Shown here: in pieces, positions 1 through 8,018 of the stretch
How positions within the stretch are numbered: position 1 is the stretch's first letter
How the letters are laid out: each line of letters begins with the position of its first letter
NCBI RefSeq assembly: GCF_039535115.1
Contig: NZ_BAAAWO010000001.1
Span: 3,224,001-3,288,000, forward strand
Direction of reading: 5' to 3'
From: Paeniglutamicibacter sulfureus
Lineage (GTDB): Bacteria; Actinomycetota; Actinomycetes; Actinomycetales; Micrococcaceae
Length of the DNA stretch: 64,000 nt
Notes under the pieces: generated by a model
Databases searched by the model: none
What the model was told of the DNA's origin: nothing
Seen by the model: the letters and a program-made list of their open reading frames with translations, nothing else
Program-made: the position numbers and the translations under genes

Positions 1-1
1 T

Positions 2-208
2 GACGCGGGCTACCTCGCGCTGACGGTCCACCTGCCCTTGCCGCTGTCGGGCACCTCAGGCACTGCCGGATCCACCGTCCTGGACAGGGTTCGCGACCGA
101 CGCGCGGAGATTGGCGAACAATTCAGCGGGCTGACCGGCTCCCTGGTCAGCCGGGTGGACGTACGGGTCACCGGGATCGTGGGTTCCGCCGCGGAACGGA
201 GGCACTGA
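2..208 (+). CDS. C-terminal part of an Asp23/Gls24-like envelope stress protein (5' end outside window)
   Basis: The frame is open from the window edge to a TGA at 206-208 and encodes about 68 residues. The segment is hydrophilic and ends in alternating Val/Arg strands (VSRVDVRVTG), the usual end of Asp23/Gls24 alkaline-shock domains. The stop overlaps the start of the next gene (TGATG), so the two are translationally coupled. The two following genes look like DUF6286-type and AmaP-type membrane proteins, which travel with Asp23 genes in actinobacteria. The family call rests mainly on this context because the diagnostic N-terminal part lies outside the window. The domain is thought to line the membrane through AmaP and to respond to envelope stress. 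Confidence 0.5.
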   Translation, partial: DAGYLALTVHLPLPLSGTSGTAGSTVLDRVRDRRAEIGEQFSGLTGSLVSRVDVRVTGIVGSAAERRH

Positions 209-783
209 TGGGACAGGAGCACACGGACATCAGGGAGCGCGAGCTCACCAGCGGCCGTTCGCCGGCGGCCGTCACCGTCGCGTTGCTGATCTTGCTGACA
301 TGCATATACGTCCTGCTGGAAACGGCGCTCAAGGCCCTGGGGCAGGAACCCTTGCTTGCCGCCCCGGATACCTGGTGGAGCCGGGCGTCGGCGCTACCCG
401 GTGGAAGTGAAATCGCAGGGCAGGTGGCCGTTGGCCTGTGCGTCATGGTCTTTGGCCTCGTGCTGCTGGCGCACGGGCTGCGCCGCGGGCGACGTGCCCG
501 CCACGCACTGGCCTGCGAGGACGGGGTCCTCATTGTCGATGACCAGGTGCTGGCCGCGGGGCTGGCCCGACGCGCCCGCGCGGAAGCCGGCGTTGGCCGT
601 GGACAGGCGCTGGTCACGGTGCACCGGGACCGAGTCGAGGTGCAGCTCAGCCCAACCTCGGGAATACCCGTCGACTCCGCACGTGTCGTTGCCGGACTGG
701 AGGACGAGCTGCGAACTAACCTGGTGACTCCATTGCCGAAGGTCTTTGTCAGGGTTGCCGAGCGCGGGGTGATCGGCCAATGA
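208..783 (+). CDS. Small two-pass membrane protein of the Asp23/AmaP cluster (DUF6286-like)
   Basis: 191 residues. One hydrophobic segment spans about residues 21-45 and a second about 68-92, followed by an Arg-rich stretch and a soluble C-terminal domain of about 90 residues with Val-rich strands. The layout of two membrane helices plus a C-terminal domain matches the DUF6286-type partner encoded between Asp23 and AmaP genes in actinobacteria. No enzymatic motif is visible. ATG at 208 overlaps the previous stop, and the TGA at 781-783 overlaps the next ATG at 780, so the three genes form one coupled operon. The function is unknown; it probably helps tether Asp23 at the membrane. The family call is moderate and the gene itself is near certain. 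Confidence 0.7.
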   Translation: MGQEHTDIRERELTSGRSPAAVTVALLILLTCIYVLLETALKALGQEPLLAAPDTWWSRASALPGGSEIAGQVAVGLCVMVFGLVLLAHGLRRGRRARHALACEDGVLIVDDQVLAAGLARRARAEAGVGRGQALVTVHRDRVEVQLSPTSGIPVDSARVVAGLEDELRTNLVTPLPKVFVRVAERGVIGQ

Positions 784-1394
784 ACCGCACGCCACGTCTG
801 CTCAACCGGATCCTGCTGGCCGTCCTGGGTCTGGCGTTGCTGGTGTGCGGCGCGCACATGGTGCTGGCTGCCCTTTCACCCGGCTATGCCGATGGGTGGC
901 GACAGGTCGCCGGCCAGCTGGGTGCGCGAACCAACGAGGTGCTGGCGGCCACCACCCTGCCGGGACAGCGGGAATCCTGGATGTGGATCCTCATCTCGGC
1001 GTTGCTGATCTGCTTCATCCTCTTAACGCTGTGGTGGATCGCGGTGCAGGGCAGCGGCAGGGGAGGCGACTATGTTTCGGCCTATTTTGACGACGAACCG
1101 CTGCCCGGCAGGGTGGAGATATCCCAAAACGCTGTCGAGCAGGCGCTTCGGCACGTCCTGGGGCGGCGCCACGACATCATTTCGATCGGCGTCAGTGTCT
1201 GGGTTCTGGAGCCGGAGGCCGGGCTGCGGATCAAGATCCAGCCCCGCAAGGGCACGGCTCCGGGCCCGCTGGGCCGGGAAGTTGCCCGCGCCGCGAAGCT
1301 GGTCCAGCAGTCCATGGGTGTAAGCGGGCCCGTGGTGGTTTACCTGGCTGTGGGCACCCGCTCCCGGTTCGCCCGGGTTGAACGCGTCCTGTAG
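780..1394 (+). CDS. amaP: Alkaline shock response membrane anchor protein AmaP-like
   Basis: 204 residues. Transmembrane helix 1 is at about residues 9-31 (LLAVLGLALLVCGAHMVLAA) and helix 2 at about 66-88, followed by a soluble domain with the pattern VEISQNAVEQALRHVLGR and a central strand-rich region. This is the usual AmaP arrangement: two helices and an Asp23-like cytoplasmic domain. AmaP anchors Asp23 at the cytoplasmic face of the membrane in Gram-positive bacteria. The start overlaps the preceding stop (ATGA), making this the last gene of the operon. The gene ends 10 bp from the convergent YdcF-like gene with no obvious hairpin between them. The symbol is given by analogy; sequence divergence between phyla is large. 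Confidence 0.6.
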   Translation: MNRTPRLLNRILLAVLGLALLVCGAHMVLAALSPGYADGWRQVAGQLGARTNEVLAATTLPGQRESWMWILISALLICFILLTLWWIAVQGSGRGGDYVSAYFDDEPLPGRVEISQNAVEQALRHVLGRRHDIISIGVSVWVLEPEAGLRIKIQPRKGTAPGPLGREVARAAKLVQQSMGVSGPVVVYLAVGTRSRFARVERVL

Positions 1395-1404
1395 CCGCTC
1401 TCGG

Positions 1405-2406
1405 TTAGCCCTGGCTTTTCATGACGGCCATGACCAGCAGCGCAGTGAATGCCATGAAGGGGAGGCACAACAGCGCGTGCAACCATCTGTGTTCCACCAG
1501 TACCGCCACATACTCGCGCAGGAAGGCACCGGGCAGATAGTGCTTGGCGGTCGGCGAGCCAACCACCTCGGCATCGACCCCCAGCCGACGTGCCAGCAGT
1601 GCGGCCCTCAGTGCGTGGTAATTGTTGGTGACCACTAGCAGCGGTCCGCAGCCCCCCGATTCCCGGAAGAGATGCGCGGAAAACGTGAGGTTTTCCTCCG
1701 TGTTCACGGCATTGTCCTCCACCACCACATGCTCGCGAGCCACCCCGGCGCCAACCAGGTAGTCCGTCATCGCCGTGCCCTCGGCCAGGACCCCGTCAGG
1801 GCTCTGTCCGCCGGAGGGGATCAGCAGCGGGCGAGGTGTGGTGCACCGGTAGATTTGCAGTGCCTTGTCCAGCCGGTTGCGCAGCAGTGGCGGGACACCA
1901 CCGTCCTCCAGCCGCGAGCCCAGCACCACGATTCCCTGCGGGATCCCGGTAAAGGTCCTGCGCCCGTAGGCGACTGCGTAGGCACGAAAGACCACGAAGA
2001 CCACGCCGAAGTAGCTGCAAAGGAAGAAGAGCAGGGCAGCCAGCCCGATCGCCATCGGCTTTAGCGTGAGCACCAGCAACAGGGCCAGGGGAGGCAAGGC
2101 GATGAGCAGCAGCCCTGCCACAAGGAACAGCAGGTTGCCCAGCCGCCGGCCCTCGGACTTGAGTATTATCACCCCGTTCCGAATCAGGGTCGCTGCCAGT
2201 GCCAGGACCGACAGCGGAGCCAGGGCCAAGATCCCCAGGAACACGTAGGACATGCCAGGGACCCAGCGGGAAAGCAGATTGCCAATTTCGATCAATGCCA
2301 GGTAGCAGGCAGCCACCAACACCACACCGTTGCGCAGCATCCGGCGGTCGCGGTGGCGCAGGTGGAAGTACAGGAAAATAAGCAGCAACGCTGGGACAAG
2401 GAACAC
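1405..2406 (-). CDS. YdcF/SanA-family (DUF218) membrane protein
   Basis: 333 residues from a GTG start. The N-terminal half contains about four hydrophobic helices (residues 1-15, 25-45, 50-75, 85-135). The C-terminal half is a DUF218 domain: GIVVLGSRL, PSGGQSPDG, then a Glu-rich VVVEDNAVNTEENLTFS, VVTNNYHALRAALLAR and a final HRWLHALL amphipathic end. The order VxLG, SGGxxxxG, SxxTxEN-like, and TxxxHxxRA is characteristic of YdcF proteins. Relatives have been linked to envelope barrier function and vancomycin sensitivity (SanA), but the biochemical role is not settled. The gene is monocistronic, or the last gene of a minus-strand group with the unknown gene upstream (48 bp apart). Confidence 0.8.
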   Translation of the reverse strand: MFLVPALLLIFLYFHLRHRDRRMLRNGVVLVAACYLALIEIGNLLSRWVPGMSYVFLGILALAPLSVLALAATLIRNGVIILKSEGRRLGNLLFLVAGLLLIALPPLALLLVLTLKPMAIGLAALLFFLCSYFGVVFVVFRAYAVAYGRRTFTGIPQGIVVLGSRLEDGGVPPLLRNRLDKALQIYRCTTPRPLLIPSGGQSPDGVLAEGTAMTDYLVGAGVAREHVVVEDNAVNTEENLTFSAHLFRESGGCGPLLVVTNNYHALRAALLARRLGVDAEVVGSPTAKHYLPGAFLREYVAVLVEHRWLHALLCLPFMAFTALLVMAVMKSQG

Positions 2407-2454
2407 TGTCCGAGACTATCAAGGCCGCACGGTGCCCCTGGTTGGGGTTGCAGG

Positions 2455-3306
2455 CTAGTTGGCCCGCGCGAGCTGGCGGACGGCCAGCCACCGGTTCGAG
2501 AGTCGGCGATAGGAAGCAGCGGCGCCGGTCATGTCGGATTCGGCCAGCGACTCGATGCCCAGGCGCAGGTCGTGGGGCGAATCGTCGGGCCAGACGAGCG
2601 CTGCAATGCGTCCGTAGTCGAGCTCGACCACCGACTCCTTGTCAAAGAGCTGCAGCCATTCGCTCAGCGCCGCAAGCTCGTCCAGAAGGTCCATTTCCGG
2701 GGCATGGATGGCCAGGGTTGCCGCGGCATAGCGGACCCGGTCCAATGCCTGCGGCAGCGGGGTGTAGATGCGGCTGGCGAGCAGTTCCTCCCCGTCCTCA
2801 ATGACATCCACCTCGTCGTCCTCGTGCACCAGGATCAGCCAGCCAAAGGGGATGCCCCAAGTCGCAGTGCGGGTGTGCAGGTGTGCCAGGTCGTCGGTGA
2901 AGCGTTGCCGGTCCACGCGCAGCGCATTGGCCGCCCGGGCGGCATCGGGAACCAGCAGCTCCAGGAGCTGGGGGCGCATGGAGCCGTCGAGCTGTTCCGA
3001 GGCCAGGATGGTGCGGGTGGCCAACTGGTCGGGGCAATACAGGGTGTTGACGGTGCCGTCCCAGGTGGTGGTGACCAGTTTGCGGAAGGTCTCGGTGTGC
3101 CGGTGCGGGAACGGGTCGGAAGCCGGGCGGGTCAGGCGCTGCAATGCCGCGCATGCGCTGGCGTCCTCCATGGTTTCGCGGTTGATTCGGCCGCTGGCCA
3201 CGGCCAGCCGCTGATCGGCATCCGAAAAGGCCCGAAGTGGTTCGAAAATGCGCAGGTACGAGGTCGGCGGGAGGGCCCGTCGGTTGGTTCCGTTGACCTG
3301 CACCAT
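2455..3306 (-). CDS. Conserved hypothetical protein encoded directly after exonuclease III
   Basis: 283 residues, ATG start three bases after the xthA stop, so it is almost certainly cotranscribed with xthA. No membrane segment, signal peptide or catalytic motif is recognisable. It is a soluble, mixed alpha/beta protein rich in Leu, Ala and Arg with a well-conserved look in the middle (TWGIPFGWLILVHEDDE, ELDYGRIAALVWPDD). I recognise the gene as one found beside xthA in Arthrobacter-type genomes, but no function is assigned to it. The coupling with a DNA repair nuclease makes a nucleic-acid-related role possible, which is inference only. Codon use matches the neighbouring genes. Confidence 0.75.
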   Translation of the reverse strand: MVQVNGTNRRALPPTSYLRIFEPLRAFSDADQRLAVASGRINRETMEDASACAALQRLTRPASDPFPHRHTETFRKLVTTTWDGTVNTLYCPDQLATRTILASEQLDGSMRPQLLELLVPDAARAANALRVDRQRFTDDLAHLHTRTATWGIPFGWLILVHEDDEVDVIEDGEELLASRIYTPLPQALDRVRYAAATLAIHAPEMDLLDELAALSEWLQLFDKESVVELDYGRIAALVWPDDSPHDLRLGIESLAESDMTGAAASYRRLSNRWLAVRQLARAN

Positions 3307-3309
3307 GGC

Positions 3310-4113
3310 CTAGTCCAGCTCCACAATCACCGGGACGTGGTCGGAGGCGCCCTTGCCCTTGCGTTCGTTGCGGTCGATCTCGGCACCAATCACGCGGGAG
3401 GCCAGCGCGGGGGAGGCCAGCGTGAAGTCAATCCGCATGCCCTCGTTCTTGGGGAACCGCAACTGGGTATAGTCCCAGTAGGTGTAGGTCTTGGGGGTGT
3501 CGGTATGCGGGCGGACCACGTCGACGAAACCGGTCTGCAGGAAGGCGTCGAAGGCCGCGCGTTCCGGGGCCGAGACGTGGGTGAGTTCATTGGCGATGAA
3601 GAAGTCGATGTCCCAGACGTCCTCGTCGCGCGGGGCGATGTTCCAGTCGCCCATCAGGGCAACCTGCGCCTCGGGGTTTTCGGCCAGCCAGCCGGCGGCC
3701 TGGGCGTTGAGGTTTGCGAGCCAATCGAGCTTGTAGGGCATGTGCTCGTCCTGCAGGGCGCGGCCGTTGGGCACATACAGGCTCCAGATGCGCACGCCGC
3801 CGCAGGTTGCGGCAATCGCGCGCGCTTCCTGCACCGGGTCCTTGCCGCCCTTGCCGAAGGCCGGCTGGTCTGCGAAGGTCCGCTCGACGTCGTCAAGGCC
3901 CACTCGGGAGGCGATGGCCACGCCGTTCCACTGGCTGAGGCCGAAGTGGGCGACCTCGTAGTCGTTGTTTTCAAACAACTCCCAAGGGAAATTCTCGTCC
4001 TTGCACTTGGTTTCCTGGATCGCCAGGACATCGACGTCGGAGCGGCGCAGCCAGTCCTCGACGCGGTCGGCACGGGCACGAAGGGAGTTCACGTTCCAGG
4101 TAGCAATCTTCAC
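3310..4113 (-). CDS. xthA: Exodeoxyribonuclease III / AP endonuclease
   Basis: 267 residues, GTG start. It belongs to the endonuclease/exonuclease/phosphatase fold. The N-terminal MKIATWNVNSLRAR supplies the metal-binding Asn. IQETKC carries the catalytic Glu, MGDWNIAP the Asp/Asn pair, and KGKGASDHVPVIVELD the terminal Ser-Asp-His. These are all residues expected for the Xth family that cleaves abasic sites and removes 3'-blocking groups in base excision repair. The length is typical. It is the first gene of a two-gene unit with the unknown gene that follows three bases downstream, and it is divergent from the mms operon. Confidence 0.95.
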   Translation of the reverse strand: MKIATWNVNSLRARADRVEDWLRRSDVDVLAIQETKCKDENFPWELFENNDYEVAHFGLSQWNGVAIASRVGLDDVERTFADQPAFGKGGKDPVQEARAIAATCGGVRIWSLYVPNGRALQDEHMPYKLDWLANLNAQAAGWLAENPEAQVALMGDWNIAPRDEDVWDIDFFIANELTHVSAPERAAFDAFLQTGFVDVVRPHTDTPKTYTYWDYTQLRFPKNEGMRIDFTLASPALASRVIGAEIDRNERKGKGASDHVPVIVELD

Positions 4114-4254
4114 ATACCCAACCTATCAACTCTCATCACGGCGGTCAGTTCTGCGCGACAGCGGGTTGCCGCCCCGATGAACACCGTCCGTGCCCCGGCG
4201 CACGGGCGGTGTGCGGCCATGGGGTGCGGGCGGGGGTGGCCAAGACCTAGCAAT

Positions 4255-4273
4255 TTAGTAGGAAGTCCGAGTA
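4255..4273. promoter_or_regulatory. Candidate repressor operator in the mms promoter (shared motif)
   Basis: TTAGTAGGAAGTCCGAGTA is an imperfect inverted repeat centred on AG (TAGTAGGA against TCCGAGTA, 6 of 8 positions symmetric). It overlaps a good -10 hexamer TATATT at 4272-4277. A 16/19 identical copy lies at 13232-13250 between the acyl-CoA synthetase and acyl-CoA dehydrogenase genes. Position over the -10 suggests a repressor, probably TetR-type and encoded outside the window. The protein is not identified. Confidence 0.5.
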
Positions 4274-4352
4274 TATTTTTGGGTAACAGGCGTGGTGCGC
4301 ATCACAGGCCGCTGCCGCGTTCAGGCGAATCTTGCATAGGAGCATCAATCAC

Positions 4353-5852
4353 ATGACCCGTGAACTGACCCACTACGTGGGCGGCGCCCACGCCAAAGGA
4401 ACCTCCGGTCGCTTCTCCGATGTGTACAACCCCTCCACCGGAGCCGTGCAATCCAGGCTCCCACTGGCTTCGCCCGGCGAAGTCCGAGACGCCATCACCG
4501 TCGCCGAGGCCGCACAGGTCGAATGGGGCCAGACCAACCCGCAGCGCCGGGCCCGCATCCTTAGCAAGTTCGTCGAGCTCGTCTACGCGAACATGGATGA
4601 GCTGGCGGCGCTGCTGACCAGCGAGCACGGCAAGACGTTCCCCGATTCAAAGGGTGACATCCAGCGGGGCCTGGAAGTCATCGAGTTCTGCGCCGCCGCC
4701 CCGCACCTGCTCAAGGGCGAATTCTCCGACAGTGCCGGAACCGACATCGACGTGCACTCCCTGCGCCAGCCGCTGGGCGTTGTCGCAGGCATCACCCCGT
4801 TCAACTTCCCCGCTATGATCCCGCTGTGGAAGGCCGGACCGGCCCTCGCCGCGGGCAACTCCTACATCCTCAAGCCCTCCGAGCGCGACCCCTCCGTCCC
4901 GCTGCGGCTCGCCGAGCTCTTCACCGAGGCCGGGCTCCCGGACGGTGTCTTCAACGTCGTGAACGGTGACAAGGAAGCCGTCGACGCCTTGCTTGAGGAC
5001 CCGCGGGTGAAGGCCATCGGCTTCGTGGGCTCGACCCCGATCGCCCAAAGCATCTACGCCACCGCAGCAGCCAACGGCAAACGCGCCCAGTGCTTCGGCG
5101 GGGCCAAGAACCACATGGTCATCATGCCCGATGCGGACCTGGAAATGGTGGCCGATGCCCTCATGGGCGCCGGATACGGATCGGCAGGCGAACGCTGCAT
5201 GGCCATCTCTGTTGCCATCCCCGTCGGCGAGGCCACCGCCGACGCCCTGGTGTCCAAGCTGAAGGAACGCGTGGCCGGGCTCAAGGTCGGCGACGGCATG
5301 GACAAGGAATCCGACTTCGGACCCGTTGTGGCCCAAAGCGCCAAGGAACGCATCGAGAACTACATCCAGGTCGGCGTGGACGAGGGCGCCTCGCTGCTGG
5401 TCGACGGCCGCGGATTGAGCGTTTCGGGCCACGAAGACGGATTCTGGGTCGGCCCCACCCTCTTCGACAACGTCACCGAAAACATGCGCATCTACAAGGA
5501 GGAAATCTTTGGACCCGTGCTCTGCGTGGTGCGGGCCAAGGACTACGAGGAGGCCCTGCGCCTGCCCTCGGAGCACGAATTCGGCAACGGCGTCTCCATC
5601 TACACGCGCGACGGCGACACCGCCCGGAACTTCACCTCGCGCGTCCAGGTCGGCATGGTCGGGGTCAATGTTCCCATCCCGGTCCCGATCGCCTACTACA
5701 CCTTCGGCGGGTGGAAGGCCTCCGGCTTCGGGGACCTGAACCAGCACGGGGCCGACGCCTTCCGCTTCTACACCAAGACCAAAACCGTGACCACGCGCTG
5801 GCCCTCGGGCATCCGCGAGGGCGCGAGCTTCGTCATGCCGGAAGGTAGCTAA
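4353..5852 (+). CDS. mmsA: Methylmalonate-semialdehyde dehydrogenase (CoA-acylating)
   Basis: 499 residues. The ATG at 4353 was chosen because AGGAG lies at 4338-4342 with suitable spacing; an in-frame TTG at 4332 would include that ribosome site. It has the aldehyde dehydrogenase fold with ITPFNFPAMIPLWKAGPALA (NAD site), GSTPIAQ, and the catalytic Cys in GSAGERCMAIS, the signature of the CoA-dependent MmsA/IolA branch. It oxidises methylmalonate semialdehyde to propionyl-CoA using NAD and CoA, the last step of valine degradation. The next genes encode 3-hydroxyisobutyryl-CoA hydrolase (5-bp gap) and 3-hydroxyisobutyrate dehydrogenase, i.e. the two preceding pathway steps, so the operon assignment is strong. 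The promoter carries the shared motif at 4255. Confidence 0.95.
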   Translation: MTRELTHYVGGAHAKGTSGRFSDVYNPSTGAVQSRLPLASPGEVRDAITVAEAAQVEWGQTNPQRRARILSKFVELVYANMDELAALLTSEHGKTFPDSKGDIQRGLEVIEFCAAAPHLLKGEFSDSAGTDIDVHSLRQPLGVVAGITPFNFPAMIPLWKAGPALAAGNSYILKPSERDPSVPLRLAELFTEAGLPDGVFNVVNGDKEAVDALLEDPRVKAIGFVGSTPIAQSIYATAAANGKRAQCFGGAKNHMVIMPDADLEMVADALMGAGYGSAGERCMAISVAIPVGEATADALVSKLKERVAGLKVGDGMDKESDFGPVVAQSAKERIENYIQVGVDEGASLLVDGRGLSVSGHEDGFWVGPTLFDNVTENMRIYKEEIFGPVLCVVRAKDYEEALRLPSEHEFGNGVSIYTRDGDTARNFTSRVQVGMVGVNVPIPVPIAYYTFGGWKASGFGDLNQHGADAFRFYTKTKTVTTRWPSGIREGASFVMPEGS

Positions 5853-5857
5853 GCGAC

Positions 5858-6931
5858 GTGGACGAGCCGCAGATCCTTTCCGAAGTGCGCGGATCCCTCG
5901 GCGTGATCACGCTGAACCGACCGCGCGCCGTCAATGCCCTGACTGCTGGCATGGCCGCGACCATGCTCCAGACCCTCGGCGAGTGGGCCAGCGACCCGGC
6001 GGTGAGCCAGGTGCTGGTGCGAGGGGCAGGCGATCGCGGGCTGTGCGCCGGCGGCGACATCGTGGCGATCCACCGCGACATCGCGGCAGGCGGCAGGGAA
6101 ACCGAAGCCTTCTGGGCGACCGAATACCGGCTGAATTCCCTGATCAATGCCTATCCCAAGCCCTACATCGCCTACATGGACGGTCTGGTCCTGGGCGGGG
6201 GAGTCGGGATTTCCGCCCACGGAAGCCACCGCCTGGTCACCAGCCGAACCCGCAGCGGGATGCCCGAAACCACCATCGGCTTTGTCCCGGATGTCGGCGG
6301 CACGTACCTGCTTTCCCGTGCCCCCGGGGAAACCGGCACCCATGCCGCGCTCACCGGCGAGCACCTGGGCGCGGCCGAGGTGCTCTACCTTGGACTGGCG
6401 GACCACCTCATCGACTTCGCCCGCGCCGAGGAGCTCTTCGCGGAACTTGAGCGCAGGCCGGTTGACGAAGTGCTGCCGGCATACCTCCTGCCCGTCCCGG
6501 CCTCGAACCTGGAGGCCTGGCGGCCTTGGCTCGATGACGTCTATGCGCGGCAGGATGTCGAGGAAATCGTCTCCGCGCTCCAGGAACTGGCAGACGACGG
6601 AAACGCTGAGGCCCAGTACGCCGTGGCGACGCTGGCGAAGAAATCGCCGACCGCGCTCAAGCTCACCCTGGCCTCGCTGCGCCGCGCCAGGGACCTGGGA
6701 TCCCTCGAAGAGACGCTGGAGCAGGAATACCGGGTCGGGTTGCGTTGCCTCGAGTCCAGGGACTTCCCCGAGGGCATTCGTGCCCAGGTCATCGACAAGG
6801 ACTACGCCCCGGCGTGGAATCCCCCCACCCTGGCCCAAGTGCGGCAGGAAGACCTTGATGCCTGCTTCGCCTCGCTCGGGGAGCGCGAACTCAAACTCAA
6901 CCCACGCGCCCTGAGCGACGCGGTCGAATAA
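5858..6931 (+). CDS. 3-hydroxyisobutyryl-CoA hydrolase (enoyl-CoA hydratase family)
   Basis: 357 residues, GTG start 5 bp after mmsA. It has a crotonase fold: LNRPRAVNALT, oxyanion-hole segment GLCAGGDIVAIH near residue 64, GLVLGGGVGISAHG near 110, and MPETTIGFVPDVGGTYLLSR, which supplies the Glu and Asp used by the hydrolase branch. The length and the C-terminal ECH_2 extension fit HIBYL-CoA hydrolase rather than a 260-residue hydratase. It hydrolyses 3-hydroxyisobutyryl-CoA to free 3-hydroxyisobutyrate, which MmsB encoded 15 bp downstream then oxidises. Some members also act on 3-hydroxypropionyl-CoA. Confidence 0.9.
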   Translation: MDEPQILSEVRGSLGVITLNRPRAVNALTAGMAATMLQTLGEWASDPAVSQVLVRGAGDRGLCAGGDIVAIHRDIAAGGRETEAFWATEYRLNSLINAYPKPYIAYMDGLVLGGGVGISAHGSHRLVTSRTRSGMPETTIGFVPDVGGTYLLSRAPGETGTHAALTGEHLGAAEVLYLGLADHLIDFARAEELFAELERRPVDEVLPAYLLPVPASNLEAWRPWLDDVYARQDVEEIVSALQELADDGNAEAQYAVATLAKKSPTALKLTLASLRRARDLGSLEETLEQEYRVGLRCLESRDFPEGIRAQVIDKDYAPAWNPPTLAQVRQEDLDACFASLGERELKLNPRALSDAVE

Positions 6932-6946
6932 CGCTGGAGGAAGAAC

Positions 6947-7873
6947 ATGTCTGAACAATCGCCCGCCTCCGCGGGCCGGATAGCATTCCTGGGGCTCGGG
7001 CACATGGGCGAGCCCATGGCCGTGAACCTCATCAAGGCGGGTTTCGACGTGGTGGGCTTCGACGTCGTCCCCGCGGCCGTTGACGCCGCCGTCGGGGCGG
7101 GCGTGCCATGTGCTGCCTCGGCCATCGAGGCCGCCACCGGCGCACGCATCGTGCTGACGATGTTCCCCTCCGGGGACATCCTGCTCGATGCCTACCGGGG
7201 CGTGGGCGAACCCGGGTTGCTGGAAAGCGCCCCGCCGAATACCCTGTTCCTCGACTGTTCCACCATCGACGTGGCCCAGGCCCGCGAGGCGGCGCAGCTG
7301 GCGCTGGCCGCCGGGCACCGGTCGGCAGACGCCCCGGTTTCCGGTGGCGTGGTCGGAGCCGAAGCCGGGACCCTGACGTTCATGATCGGCGCCGAGGAGG
7401 GCGATCTCGCGCACATCACCCCGCTGCTGGAGGTCATGGGCAAGAAGCTGGTGCACTGCGGCGGACACGGCGCCGGACAAGCCGCGAAGATCTGCAACAA
7501 CATGCTCCTGGGCATCTCCATGATCGGCGCCGCCGAGGCGTTCGTGCTCGGCGAGAAGCTGGGCCTGACCCACCAGGCGCTGTTCGACGTGATCTCCACG
7601 GCCTCGGGACAATGCTGGTCGGTGACCACCAACTGCCCGGTCCCCGGACCGGTGCCGGCTTCCCCTGCCAATCGCGACTATGTCCCCGGTTTTGCCGGTG
7701 CACTGATGGCCAAGGACCTTGGCCTGGCGTTGAACGCCGTGGAGACTGCGGGGGTTGCCGCGCAACTGGGCCCAATGGCCGCACAGATCTACCGCAAGTT
7801 CGCCGATGAGGGCGGGGCCGGCCGCGACTTTTCCGGCATCATCACCGAGATCCGGGACAAATCGGGAGGCTAG
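6947..7873 (+). CDS. mmsB: 3-hydroxyisobutyrate dehydrogenase
   Basis: 308 residues, ATG preceded by GGAGGA. The N-terminal Rossmann motif FLGLGHMGEPMAVNLIKAG is followed by the substrate-binding DAPVSGGVVGAEAGTLTFM and the catalytic Lys in GQAAKICNNMLLG, the three signatures of the beta-hydroxyacid dehydrogenase family. It converts 3-hydroxyisobutyrate to methylmalonate semialdehyde with NAD, feeding MmsA. It is the third gene of the valine-degradation operon and is followed by a strong hairpin at 7906-7944. Confidence 0.95.
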   Translation: MSEQSPASAGRIAFLGLGHMGEPMAVNLIKAGFDVVGFDVVPAAVDAAVGAGVPCAASAIEAATGARIVLTMFPSGDILLDAYRGVGEPGLLESAPPNTLFLDCSTIDVAQAREAAQLALAAGHRSADAPVSGGVVGAEAGTLTFMIGAEEGDLAHITPLLEVMGKKLVHCGGHGAGQAAKICNNMLLGISMIGAAEAFVLGEKLGLTHQALFDVISTASGQCWSVTTNCPVPGPVPASPANRDYVPGFAGALMAKDLGLALNAVETAGVAAQLGPMAAQIYRKFADEGGAGRDFSGIITEIRDKSGG

Positions 7874-7905
7874 GCAGGCCGGCAAGCCGAAGCGCGGGAA
7901 GGTCG

Positions 7906-7944
7906 CCCGGGTGCGGGAGCGTCTATGACGCGCCCGCACCCGGG
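7906..7944 (+). terminator. Terminator of the mms operon
   Basis: A 12-bp perfect stem (CCCGGGTGCGGG with its complement at 7933-7944) continues after one mismatch into a 5-bp stem GCGTC/GACGC closed by a TAT loop. It lies 32 bp after mmsB. There is no T-run, as is usual in high-GC actinobacteria. Confidence 0.8.
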
Positions 7945-7951
7945 GGACTTG

Positions 7952-7971
7952 ACCTCAACGCACCTTGAGGT
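7952..7971. promoter_or_regulatory. Inverted repeat upstream of the MBL-like gene
   Basis: ACCTCAA and TTGAGGT are separated by 6 bp, and the left arm overlaps a possible -35 hexamer TTGACC. The site lies about 50 bp before the ATG at 8019, outside the terminator stem. It could be an operator or a small RNA hairpin; the regulator is unknown. Confidence 0.35.
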
Positions 7972-8018
7972 TCGTGGGATGTGACCACGACCTGCAAACC
8001 GAGGGGAAAGGGGCCCTG

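Noticed and set aside
2353..4356. 667-codon plus-strand frame antisense to the unknown gene and xthA
   Set aside because: Long antisense frames are expected in high-GC DNA. The minus-strand products are clear (xthA), and the plus-strand protein is Gly/Val/Arg-rich without any recognisable domain.
5849..7939. 696-codon minus-strand frame across the valine operon
   Set aside because: It is antisense to two well-supported enzymes and has a typical antisense composition (His/Arg/Gly-rich).
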